Below are positions 12,464-22,335 of a DNA stretch of 64,000 bases, in pieces. Location: NCBI GenBank assembly GCA_963920525.1, contig OY986438.1:81455177-81519176 (forward strand). Direction: 5' to 3'. Both the position numbers and the translations under genes were made by a program. The notes beneath the pieces are model-generated. The model searched no databases. It was given only the letters and a program-made list of their open reading frames with translations, and was not told where the DNA came from. The DNA comes from Dichetophora obliterata (Eukaryota > Arthropoda > Insecta > Diptera > Sciomyzidae). Position 1 is the stretch's first letter. Each line of letters starts with the position of its first letter.

Positions 12464-13106
12464 AAAAACAACATACATACATATACGCATACGTACATAC
12501 ATACAAATATACGAACGAAACAAGTTATAATCAGCTTAAATTCAGCCCCGTAGTTTTGAAGATATACGTTTTTAATTTATTTTTGGGCGGTAAAAGGGGG
12601 TGTGGCACCATTTTTCCTTACCCTCCTATACTTAAAGGAAATTAACTGCCAAAGTTTTAGCTGAATCAGACCCGTAATTTTGGAGATATAGCATTTTTAT
12701 TGATTTGTGGGTGGTAAAAGGGTGTGTGGCCAAATGTTTTTCATAAACCCAATGATTTATTTGAAGAAACTTTACTTTTTAAATTTCAGTTGAATCAGCT
12801 CCGTAGTTTTAGAGATATAGTATTTTTATGGATTTGTGGGTGGTAAAAGGGGGAGTGGCGAAAAATTTTCCTTAACTATCCTCTACTCGAAGGAAATTTA
12901 CTGTCAAAATTTCAGCTGAATCGGCATGGTAGTTTTAGAGATATAGCAATTTTATTGATTTGTAGGCGGATAAAGGGGGTGTGGCAAAAAATTTTATCAG
13001 AATATTGCATTGTCACCGGACTTACATATGTTTGCTAAATTTCAGCTTAATCGGATACCAACAAGTTGTAGAAAAATGGCTTGCAAGTTTTGATACTGAT
13101 AATTAC
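12464..13106 (+). repeat. degenerate ~125-bp tandem array with ACAT microsatellite
   Basis: Begins with an (ACAT)n tract (about 12470-12510), then four diverged units recognised by TTTTTATTGATTTGTGGGYG followed by GTAAAAGGGGGTGTGGC at about 12590, 12710, 12840 and 12965. Each unit also carries TTCAGCTGAATCRG and GTAGTTTTAGAGATATAG. The last unit plus its ACAT tail matches 5118-5310. A further diverged unit appears near 17470-17520. No coding potential; the family name is unknown to me. Confidence 0.7.
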
Positions 13107-13903
13107 ATACATACTGATAAATGACGTTTAAAACTCTTGAAAGACATATTAATAGGTGGCAACCCTATTATTTCCAAATTTTATAATTTTGAAATTCTGA
13201 CAACGGATTCGGATTCAGCGACCCATTTTTGGTGTACCATTTTTTTTGCCAGCGCCAAATTCATAAAACTACAAAAAATTAAGGTGGCAAGCCTATGCAC
13301 CATATTGAATTTTAATTTTATGACTTAAGATTCGAAATCAGCGACCTCTTAACACTGATAAATGACGTTTAAAACTCTTGAAAAGACATATTATTCGTTG
13401 GCAACCCTAATATTTCAAAATGCTATAATTTAAAGTCAGAATATTAAAATTCTGACTTTAGATTCGAAATCAGCGACTCCTTAACAATGATAAATGATGT
13501 TTAAAACTCTTAAAAATACATCTTATTAGGTGACAATACTGTGGTAAAAATTAAGGTGGCAACCCTAACCACCATCTTAAATTTTAAAACTGTGACATTA
13601 TATTCGAAATCAAATCCGTTGTCAGAATTTCAAAATTACAAGAATTCGCAAAAATAAAAAAAATCTAGGTGGCAACCCAACAAGCTCATTGAATTTTTTG
13701 GATACTTGCTTTAATTCAATAATTTGGATACTTTGGAGACAAAGTAAGTCGAAACAAGCCACGCCAACGAGCAAGCATGAATATGGCTTGTATCGGTTTG
13801 GTATTTTTGCAAGCTTTTTAAAGCTTGCTTTTTCAAGATTGGATACATACTTGAATTCAAGTACTTGAAAAGGCTTGAACTTCAAGTAGGCTTGTGCAGT
13901 TCT
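13107..13903 (+). repeat. dispersed repeat A (GGTGGCAACCCTA type), plus-strand copy
   Basis: A mosaic of internally repeated blocks: CTGATAAATGACGTTTAAAA, then GGTGGCAACCCTA, AATTCTGACTTTAGATTCG, AAATCAGCGACYCC, recurring three to four times. It ends with a TTGGATACTTGCTTTAATT block and the terminus AAGTAGGCTTGTGCAG at about 13886-13901. The same order is found reverse-complemented at 44095-44940, which fixes the family's right end at the AAGTAGGCTTGTGCAG terminus. Short open frames here are incidental. A non-autonomous transposon is the likeliest reading; the class is unknown. Confidence 0.65.
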
Positions 13904-13959
13904 CTGATACATACATACATACACACATACATACATACGAACGAAGCAAGTTAAATAAA
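13904..13959 (+). repeat. ACAT microsatellite at the 5' junction of LINE copy 2
   Basis: ACATACATACATACACACAT followed by ACATACATACGAACGAAGCA. The downstream ACGAACGAARCAAGTT also follows the ACAT tract next to copy 1 (about 12508-12524), so both LINE copies are associated with the same kind of ACAT-bearing target. Confidence 0.7.
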
Positions 13960-14096
13960 GCCATAAGGCCAAGGATTGCGAAGCAAAGGCGAGCTGCTTT
14001 CTTTGCAAAGCTAAAGAAGGCCAAGACTCCAACCACAGCGCCGGAAGTCTGAAATGCCAGTCCGTTCAAGGAGCCAGCCAACGGAGACGCAGATGA
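13960..14096 (+). pseudogene. LINE ORF1 C-terminal fragment, copy 2
   Basis: Encodes the end of the gag-like protein: the tail of knuckle 2 (GHKAKDCEAKASC) and knuckle 3 (CFLCKAKEGQDSNH), then an arginine-rich tail QGASQRRRR. Its stop codon TGA (14094-14096) overlaps the ORF2 ATG (14093-14095) as ATGA. That overlap suggests ORF2 is translated by termination-reinitiation, as described for some R1-clade elements; this is inference from the layout. Confidence 0.7.
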
Positions 14097-17043
14097 GAGT
14101 ACTGCAGTTGAACCTCAACAACTGTGGCGCAGCACAGGACCTCCTCGGGCAAACCGTCAGAGACCAGGCCATCGACCTGGCTATACTGAGTGAACCTTAC
14201 GCCGAAAAATCCGTAGGAGCATGGGCCTCGGACATTACCGGGAAAGCCGCCCTATGGTCTTGTGGAAGGGCTCCCTTCTTTCTAAGGCTTCATACACGTG
14301 CAAACGGTTTCGTTCGCGCGGAAGTAAATGGCATACATGTCGTGAGTTGCTACCTAGCGCCAAGTCTGTCGATCCAGGAATACACGGAGATTCTAGACAC
14401 GATAGTCAGCGAAACGAGAGGCCTGAAACCACTCCTTATCGCTGGTGACTTTAACGCGTGGGCAGTTGACTGGGGAAGTCAAAAAACAAACCAACGTGGC
14501 TTTATTCTCCTTGAAGCGTTTGCTCTACTAGACGTGGTGCTGCTCAATAATGGATCCCAAGCAACATTCAGCCGTGCGGGCGGAAGCTCCATCATCGACC
14601 TAACTTTCGCCAGTAACGAGTTAACTAGGCAAGCAGAGTGGCATGTTAGCAATCTGTACACGCACAGCGACCACCAAGCTATCATTTATAAGCTCAATGG
14701 TCGACCGCGTAGCCGACACAGCATAAATACGGGAAATAAATGTTCGTACAGAGTCGAAACACTAGACGAGGACATTCTGAAAGTAATAATGGCCGATATG
14801 CATCTGTCTGGCACGCCAAATGATATGGCAAGGCAGACCCTGGACCAAACAAGAAGAGCTTGCGATGCAGCGATGATCTCGAGGCGGTCTAGCAAGCGCA
14901 AGCAAGACCCGGTCTACTGGTGGACGGTGGAAATTGCTGAAGCACGCAGGAAATGCCTCGAAGCAAGGAGGATGTACTACCGCGCAAGAGGTTCATACAG
15001 CTTCAACGATCTCCGCGAAACCTATCGAATGCTCAAGAAAGACCTGAAAATAGCAATCCGTACGAGTAAGCGCCAATGCTTCCTACAGCTATGTGATGAG
15101 GCAGAAACCAATCCATGGGGTACTGCATACAGATTAGTTATGAAAAAACTGAAGTCGTTCAGGCGACCAGCACCTACGGACCCGCAGGTACTAAGTGTTA
15201 TAGCTAGAACACTCTTTCCACAGCAGCCAGCGGCCCAGCCGGTCGAGGAACACATCGAGCTACGGACCATATTGGCTGTAACTATAGAGGAGATTGTTAA
15301 TGTAGTAAAAAACATAAAAAACGACAAGGCGCCAGGTCCTGATGGTATTCCGAACCGCGCACTGAAGATTGCGATTATGTCGCAGCCGCATCAGTTACCC
15401 AGCTTTTCAACGCGTGCCTTCTAGAGGGCATTTTCCCAGCGCAGTGGAAAACCCAGAAGTTAGTGCTCATACCGAAAGGCAGTTGCTCCACGGACGCCCC
15501 CTCAGACTACAGGCCGATTTGCCTACTCGACACAATAGGCAAAGTCTTTGAGCGTGTGGTGTGCAACCGCCTGGAAAACGCGATCCAAGCCGGAGGAGGA
15601 CTTTCGGCTCGACAATTTGGGTTTCGAAAGGCCCAATCAACGACGGACGCTATTAAGCTAGTTACAAGCACCGCGCAGGAAGCAATTGAGGGAGTGAGGG
15701 GAGCAAAGCAGTACTGTTTGGTGGCAACACTCGACGTAAAGAACGCTTTCAACTCAGCTAACTGGAGTCTGATTATGACAGCCCTCAGGAACTTTGGAGT
15801 ACCACGATACCTCACGAAGATCGTGTCACACTATTTCAGTGAAAGAGTCCTGCTCTACGACACAGAAGAAGGCACGAAGACGTACAATGTCTCCGGTGGA
15901 GTCCCACAGGGGTCGGTTCTTGGCCCCCTGCTATGGAATGTCATGTACGATGGGGTTCTCAGGCTTGAGGTGCCAGCAGACGTCAAGATTGTTGGCTTTG
16001 CCGACGACCTTGCAGTTGTGGCGACAGCAAAACACCGCGAAGAAGCTGAGGCCCTCAGTAGTGTAACTATCGCTATGATTTGCGATTGGCTGCGAAGAGC
16101 GGGACTTAGTCTAGCTGAACATAAGACTGAGATGGTACTTATAAGTAGTCGGAAAAAACTAGAAACCGCTAGCATCAGTATTCGTGGAACAGTAATTGAA
16201 TCGAAGCCGTTCATTAAATATCTCGGTGTAATGATCGATTCCAGACTGTCATTTAAGCAGCATATGCAGTACGCACACAGGAAAGCATCCGAAGTATGTT
16301 TGGCGCTATCTAGAATAATGCCGAACACAAGAGGCCCCAAACAAACACGACGAACACTGCTCCTCAACGTAGTGCGATCTACTATGATGTATGGTGTGAC
16401 TGTATGGTACACAGCGATGAAAACGAAGTCCTACCGACACGGAGTAGAGTCAGTTTACAGACTTGGCGCACTCAGGGTCTGCTGCAGCTTCAGAACGGTA
16501 TCCGGAGATGCAGCACTGGTTCTAGCTAGCGCGATCCCTATTGACCTTCTCGTGGAAGGAGCGCTTCTCACAGCTGGTAGTGAAAGCACAACAGCTAATA
16601 AAAAACTCGCTAGAGAGAGAAGCTTGCAAAAATGGCAAGACCGCTGGGATAGTTCAGAGAAGAGTCGGTGGACGCACCAACTCATTCCTAGCCTAACCGA
16701 GTGGTATGGCAGAAGCCACGGCTCAGTGAACTTCTACCTTACACAGATACTGAGCGGACATGGTTGCTTCAGGGCATACCTTCACAAGTATAAACACGCG
16801 ATCGATCCATACTGCACTTATTGCACAGGAAACACGCTGCAAGACGCGGCGCACGTTCTTTTTGTGTGCCCCATGTTCCATAACGCCTGACTTGAGGCCT
16901 CAGCCTGTCTCGGCGAAACGTTAACACAGCAAAATATGGTTTCTCTTATGCTAAAGAGCGAAGAGAACTGGTCGATGGTAAGCACCCTGGCTAGAAAAAT
17001 AACCGAAGAGCTGCGAAGAGTTGAGCGAGCGCAAGACAGATGA
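14093..17043 (+). pseudogene. LINE ORF2: APE endonuclease + reverse transcriptase, two lesions
   Basis: ORF2 makes the enzyme that nicks the target and copies the LINE RNA into DNA. Start chosen at ATG 14093 (MRVLQLNLNNCGAAQDLL), the typical R1/LOA opening; the frame is open upstream to 14054. The EN domain (about residues 1-210) has SEPYAEKSVGAW, GDFNAWAVDWGS and YTHSDHQAI. The RT (about residues 420-720) has DVKNAFNSANW, SGGVPQGSVLGPLLW and catalytic FADD at 15997-16008. The C-terminus has the CX2CX8HX4C motif CTYCTGNTLQDAAHVLFVC. A one-base deletion near 15396 (TTACC where copy 1 has TTCGCC) breaks the frame before the RT core. TGA at 16888-16890 interrupts about 50 further codons that stay open to 17043. 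Confidence 0.87.
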
Positions 17044-17313
17044 GGTAAAGGTTGTTGACCCGACGACCATCCCACAGTAGATCCCGGTAGTAGCCAAACA
17101 GTTTCCAGCCTAGTGCTGTTCCCAAGCCCCGCGAAGTTATGCTTTACGGCGGTCCCGCGGGGTCCTATAGGATCGAAGATTCAATGCGGAGGTTATGATA
17201 CCGCGAGTTATCATGTAGGTTTAGTGCGTAAAAATCGTACACTCCCACCTGCACGGTGGGGCCTTTTGAAGGTTCCCCCTTCGCGAATAAAATAAAAAAA
17301 AAAAAAAAAATAA

Positions 17314-18690
17314 AATAAAAGCTTACAAAAATATGCTCAACTCAGAAATTATAATTTCTGAAAAGTAGGCGTAGTTATAGTTCGACCACACCCATTTTTT
17401 GTTGAATTGTCGATAGTAGTCATACGAACTAAATTACAAAAGTTTAAGTCCAATACAACCGATTTCGGCTGAAATATAGCGTTTTTATTAACTTGTGGGC
17501 GGAAATAGGGGGTGTGGCAATATTTTTTGTGTATTATTCGAGATATTAGTCGTGAAAACAAATATTTTAAATTTGATGCCCTTAGGTCAATTATTGCCTA
17601 TTTTTGCAAAAGTTGATAACACATGGAAAAGTACTCAATTTGGCAAGAAAACAATCTACCCAATCAAGTCAGGGGGTCAGCTAGAGTAAATTGGTACCCA
17701 TCTGGTACTTGGGTAGAATGGCACTTTACAAAAATAAAATGTACGACATTTGCCAATCTACCCAACTACCCAAGTCAGTGTGAATACCCCTTATATGTTT
17801 AACTAACCTAAAAGTAAGATAAAAGAAGAAGAAGAAGAAGAATTCGTGCTATTTTCTGCTATTTCCTGTTCCCGTACCCATAAAATTCGCAAAAGAGAGC
17901 GAAAATAAGTAATCCAGTCCTTGCCAAATATTGCTATTTTCTGCTAAAATAATTTGGCGAAGCAGAAATTTGCAGCAATTCGCAAGCTGCCATGTTTTGA
18001 CGGCTGAGGTCAAATTAGAGTACCAGCCATTAAAACAACACAAAAAACAACAGTGAAGCCAATTTATTCTTTTGATCCGACATTTATACAATTTTAACAA
18101 AAGAAATAAACTTATGTTTTTGACTTTGTTTCAAAAGTTGCACTTTTTGCTAAAAACCTGTTCCCGTACTTTTTGTAATTTTTCACTCAAAGTGAGCATT
18201 TTTCCGCTTACTCTCTCAAATTTCATAACTAGCTAATTTCTGCTACAAAAGTACGGAAACAGACCTATTATTTCTGAAAGCGGCCGTGAGTTTAATATTA
18301 AATTTGAAATGTTGTTGACAATGGTAGATGAGAGCGTTTGCAACATTCTTTCAAAAACCAATGATTCATCATAGTGTTATATTTACGGAGCTACTCCAAA
18401 TGAAATGCACACGGAAAATGTAGCAAACCGATTACCTTCTGCTGAAAATTATATATTCGGGTTGTCTACCCTACACTTGTTTTTTTTTTAATGCCTACTG
18501 AACATTAGCTACCGACTACCAATAAAAACTTGGCAAATACGTGGTTTGGAATATAAAGAATTAGTAGAAAATAATAAGAGAAAAATTCAAATAAAGTTTA
18601 AGAGCAAAATGCGTCTCTTGGTAAATAAAACAAAGCATGGCTTTGGGTCCACTAATAACGAAAATACTATGGACATATAATGGTAAAAAA
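17314..18690. other. non-coding, fragments of repeats
   Basis: A diverged unit of the ~125-bp array is visible at about 17440-17520 (TTTTTATTAACTTGTGGGCG). An imperfect palindrome flanks 17710-17790 (ACTTGGGTAG and CTACCCAAGT). A short (GAA)n run lies at 17822-17841. Repeats of TGTTCCCGTAC at about 17869 and 18161, with a reverse-complement variant near 18250, hint at a small element with inverted ends. No gene seen. Confidence 0.55.
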
Positions 18691-19390
18691 ACTGAGGCTA
18701 CTCCAGGGTCTAACCGATTTAAACCATTTTCAATATACATCTATTTTTATGTTTGTTTAGCTTTCTGACCGAGTTTCGTTAAGATCGGCAAAGTTTTGTA
18801 TGTACCTCCCATACAAAATCAGGTAAAAAATTAATATAGGTCCAAAGGAGGTACCCCTAGGAATATACTGATTTCAACAAGTTTCAGCGCACATATATAA
18901 CTATATTTTTTTAGTCTCTTGACCAAGTTTCGGTAAGATCGGGAAATTGTTGTATGTACCTCCCAAACAAAATCAGGTGAAAAATTAATATAGGTCCAGG
19001 GGAGGTACCCCCAGGGACCCACTGATTTCAAAAATTTTTAGCACACTCATATAACTTTATTTTTTTAGTCTTTTGACCAATTTTCGTTAATATCAGAAAA
19101 CGTTTGTGTGTACGTCCCATACAAAATCAGGTGAAAAATTAATATAGGTCTAGGGGAGGTACACCTAGGGACCCATTGATTTCAACAATTTTCAGCACAC
19201 ATACATAATTTAATTTTTCTAGTTGTTTCACCAAGTTTCGTTAAGATCGGCAAACTTTTGTATGTACCTCCCATACAAAATCATGTAAATGATTGATATA
19301 GGTTTAAGGGAGGTACACCTAGGGACTGTCCGATTTCAACCATTTCAAACATTTTTTCTTAATTAGCTTAAACTCACCATGCACACAAAA
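18691..19390 (+). repeat. ~155-bp tandem array, four to five units
   Basis: Units are marked by GTATGTACCTCCCATACAAA at about 18796, 18952, 19107 and 19260, giving a period of 153-156 bp. Each has AAGTTTCGTTAAGATCGG before this and TAATATAGGTCYARGGGAGG with ACCCCTAGGGACC after it. Units differ by scattered substitutions. The open frames inside are accidental. Confidence 0.75.
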
Positions 19391-19459
19391 TTTCATTATC
19401 ATAGGAGCACTCCTTCTATTTTTGTCCATCGTTTGTATGGAGTCGCCGCTACAATCAAA

Positions 19460-19970
19460 TCAAACAGGTTTTTGACGTAGAATTACGTCTTACAGCGCTG
19501 TTTGTATGGGGGTCATTTTCACGAATTTTTTCAAAGTGATGTTTGACACTTTGGGGTATACCTACAGCCTTTAATATTCATTTTGCAAAGAAAAAAAAAA
19601 ATGCCAAAATATCAGTTTTAGTGAATGTGCTCTAAAAAACAACTAGACAATATTATCTGAATTTAGGTTTAGGATCGAATAAATTTTATCTATTTTAAAA
19701 TAAAAAAAATATCAAAGTCTAGAATAGTTCTTGAGGCCAGTTGAAAAAAAAGGTTTTTCAGAAAACGCGTTTTAAGATTTGGTTAACGATTTTTGCGAGT
19801 GGTTTTATGGAAATATGGGTTCCTTTCCTATGCGATAAATTTTATGCAATAGTTATTTGCCAAACCTCTTTGGGAACATATTCTACACATCATAAGCTAT
19901 TGAAAAATTAAAAAAAGAATAATTGAGTTTTCAGGTCGAGTTTCGTGAGAGCCTGCCCTTACAAAATTAT
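19460..19970. repeat. diverged TE fragments related to 27058-27716 and 45618-45745
   Basis: At 19470-19585 the block TTTGACGTAGAATTACGTCT and following sequence reappears reverse-complemented at 45618-45745. From about 19595 to 19965 the sequence resembles the reverse complement of the 27058-27400 half of the TTAA-flanked element, including AAAACGCGTTTT, CATAAGCTAT and a terminal CCTGCCCTTA. I read it as a rearranged relative of that element. Confidence 0.5.
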
Positions 19971-20429
19971 TGAATCATACTCGTATTAACGCTCTAACTA
20001 ATGATTCTGATTTAAGTTCAAGTCATGCTAGATACATTGCCAAAAACACCCAACTCAATTAACACCTCTCTGATTGTAATTACGTTGAGAGCAACTCATT
20101 TCTGTCTTCCTCTTAGATCTACTGCTACTTGCTCAAGAATCTCAGCATCCGACTAATTAGCTGGCATTTATCTTTGACACACGCTTCTACATATGTGAAA
20201 CTTTACTATCTTGAAATGTCAGGGGACTAGAATTTAACTTCGAGTTACGGAAAATTCGAGTTTTAGAATAAAATATATTAATAATTTAATGTTTGTCTAC
20301 AAAGTGATTTCTTTCGAAAATTGTTAGCGGTGGAATATCTTCAACTTCAACATCATCAGAGTTATAACTTTCATGTAGTCGTTAAGTCAATAAGCATTTT
20401 CTTGAATACTGTAAAATGAGTCACACTTA

Positions 20430-20582
20430 TGCCCATATTACACGATGCTCGTTTGCTCGGCGAGCAGATAATTTAGTTGTTGCTTCCAATGTGAAATTAT
20501 CAAACATTTTGGAGAATACAATAACAACCATATTGCACGGCCATGTGCACGCCGAGCAAACGAGCATCGTGTAATATGGGCA
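20430..20582. mobile_element. 153-bp MITE with 3-bp TTA target duplication
   Basis: Near-perfect terminal inverted repeats of about 34 bp begin TGCCCATATTACACGATGCT and are flanked by TTA at 20427-20429 and 20583-20585. A TTA/TAA duplication is the habit of PIF/Harbinger elements, so this is probably a Harbinger-type MITE. No coding sequence. Confidence 0.85.
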
Positions 20583-20655
20583 TTACCTTGCAAATTAAAA
20601 AAATCTCTTACAGAAAACATATACCAACAAAATACACACAGCACAAGATACAATT

Positions 20656-21984
20656 GGGCCTATTCTGCGGAATCTTTTATGAAAAATTCTGTTATTCTGT
20701 TATGATTTCCCATACAAATTTTTGAGCTGTCAAAAAATCTGTTACGAGACCAGGATTGGTATTCTGCACGACAATCTTTTATGAAATCTGTTATAAATCA
20801 TAGCAGATTTTTCGAACTGTCAACAAATTCTGCATGACAGGTATTCTGCATGACAAAATATGCTATGAAATCTGTTATGAAACACAACAGAATAACAGAT
20901 AAATTTTTTGCCTTTTATCATAACGAATTTCAATAAATTTAATAAGTCAGGCTAAATCAGATTGTTTTGTGTTTCGTTATGTTTAATTTATAAAACAAAG
21001 ACTTGGAAGACAAAAAAAAATAACTTTAATCCGTGTAGTTTTTTTTTTAAATTGCATATAAAATGTATTTTTTATTTTTGTACAATCATTTATAATTTTT
21101 ATAATAGGTCTTTCTAAATAAACAATTATAAATGTATGTGTAAAAAATGCGGCATAAAAATTATATAAATGTCAAGCTGACTTATATCTAGTAAGGAATT
21201 TATTCTACCTTCTGGAATTCTAGATTTTTCTGCAGATTTGGTTTTTAATAACGATCTCGGCGTCCACCGCCCCACTACGAAAGGTCCCTTTGGATTTATT
21301 TTACTGTACTATTGTTGAAGTCGTTTGGTAGGATGAGCTACTTTTATCGCCACCGTGCAGCATCTTTGATGTTTCCTTTGGAATTTCCAGATATGGCTAC
21401 CACCTTTGTACCCTTATCTAAATCAACGCTTACATTATAATCAGATTGTATTGTCTGAATATTAGATCCTTCGCATCCAATAATTATACTTACACAATCA
21501 GAATGCACATCTAGTTGTTTGGTAGTCATAATTGCGTCCACCACCACCATTTCTTTGAACACGGCGATCGCGATCATCATGCTCGTCTCCCCGTTGTTCC
21601 TTACGTTTGAAACTTGCACGGGCACCTCTGTCTCTTTCGCTACCACCTTCACAATAACTGCGTCCGTCACGACTTTTATTTAATCAAAACGGACATGCTA
21701 GTTTGTAATGCTTATGCACAACACTTCTTTAATGCTAATTTTGCAATTCACACGTTATAAGCGACAACTTCAACTTGCGTTGTTTTCTTTAATTTATTGA
21801 CAACTGTTTCATAACAGAAGTTAACGGAATTGTAATAGATTTTTGTTTTCGAAGATTGATAACAGATTACCATAAGAGATCGAAAGGCAGAATACCAATT
21901 TTAACAGATCTTTTATGGTCGGCATCTTTTATGATTCATAACAGAAAATTCATAACAGAATAACAGATTTGGCACAATAGGGTC
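20656..21984. mobile_element. 1.3-kb element with CCTATTCTGC-type ends carrying a KH-gene fragment
   Basis: Left end GGGCCTATTCTGCGGAATCT and right end, read inward, GACCCTATTGTGCCAAATCT. Many copies of TCTGTTATGA and TCATAACAGA fill the subterminal zones on both sides, as in DNA transposons with subterminal protein-binding arrays. The target duplication is not clear. The middle holds minus-strand coding sequence unrelated to any transposase I know (next entry). The ends resemble those of the 28089-30187 element (CAGCCCTATTCTGGC). Confidence 0.6.
21240..21670 (-). pseudogene. captured or processed fragment of an RG-rich/KH-domain gene
   Basis: Two coding traces lie in different frames. First comes an RG/RD-rich stretch (ERDRGARASFKRKEQRGDEH, then DRDRRVQRNGGGGRNYDYQT), then a KH-type RNA-binding core with the signature IIGCEGSNIQTIQ (pattern IIGxxGxxIxxI), SVDLDKGTKVVAISG and KGNIKDA. 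A frameshift near 21500 separates them and the C-terminal part is lost. An RG-rich N-terminus followed by one KH domain resembles DDX43-type helicases, but other RNA-binding proteins share this plan. It lies wholly inside the 20656-21984 element, so I infer capture, or retroposition into it. Confidence 0.55.
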
Positions 21985-22335
21985 AAATAACTTTTATATC
22001 TTTCGACGCAAGCTAACAAAGATGCCATGCAATTTTTTTACATGCGGTCGCAATGCGATGGTCCGACGAAGTCAATTCTGCGAATTACAACACACATAGA
22101 AATATTGAAGTTCTTGTGAGAGAAATTCGAGTTATGGAGATAAATATGCGTGAAAGTCTTCCTAATACAAATGAGATTTCGGTTTGAGTTGAAGAAAAAT
22201 TCGAGTTAGAGAAATTCGACTTATAGATATCAAAATATAAGGAAAATGTCTTCAGAAAGCAAAAAGCTCAAATACTACTTCGAGTTATGGAGAATTTCGA
22301 GTTACGGAAGTTCGAGTTAGGGAAGTTTCACTGTA

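Larger units (their letters stand above)
13960..17313 (+). mobile_element. R1-group non-LTR retrotransposon, copy 2 (5'-truncated, nearly intact ORF2)
   Basis: Homology to copy 1 starts abruptly at GCCATAAGGCCAAGG inside the second zinc knuckle of ORF1 and runs to a 3' tail of AATAAAATAAAA plus an A-run near 17313, so the copy is 5'-truncated as LINEs commonly are. ACAT repeats lie immediately upstream, but unlike copy 1 no ACAT follows the tail. ORF2 is complete apart from one single-base deletion and one shared stop. Sequence match to copy 1 is very high in the 3' 600 bp. Confidence 0.87.
20194..22333. mobile_element. pogo/Tigger-like DNA transposon remnant hosting two nested elements
   Basis: The right end reads AAGTTTCACTG followed by TA (22334-22335) and the left end TA then TGTGAAACTTTACTATCTTG, together giving a terminal repeat like CAGTGAAACTTCCCTAACTC. 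Subterminal AATTCGAGTTA-type motifs recur on both sides. Near 20300-20380 the minus strand has a short acidic coding trace (YNSDDVEVEDIPPLTIFE), similar to the acidic C-terminal tails of Tigger-type transposases. Two elements (20430-20582 and 20656-21984) are inserted inside. The left end lacks one base relative to the right. Confidence 0.55.

Noticed and set aside
14221..17075. Minus-strand and alternative-frame open stretches across LINE copy 2
   Set aside because: They mirror the endonuclease/RT coding sequence and show no independent homology.
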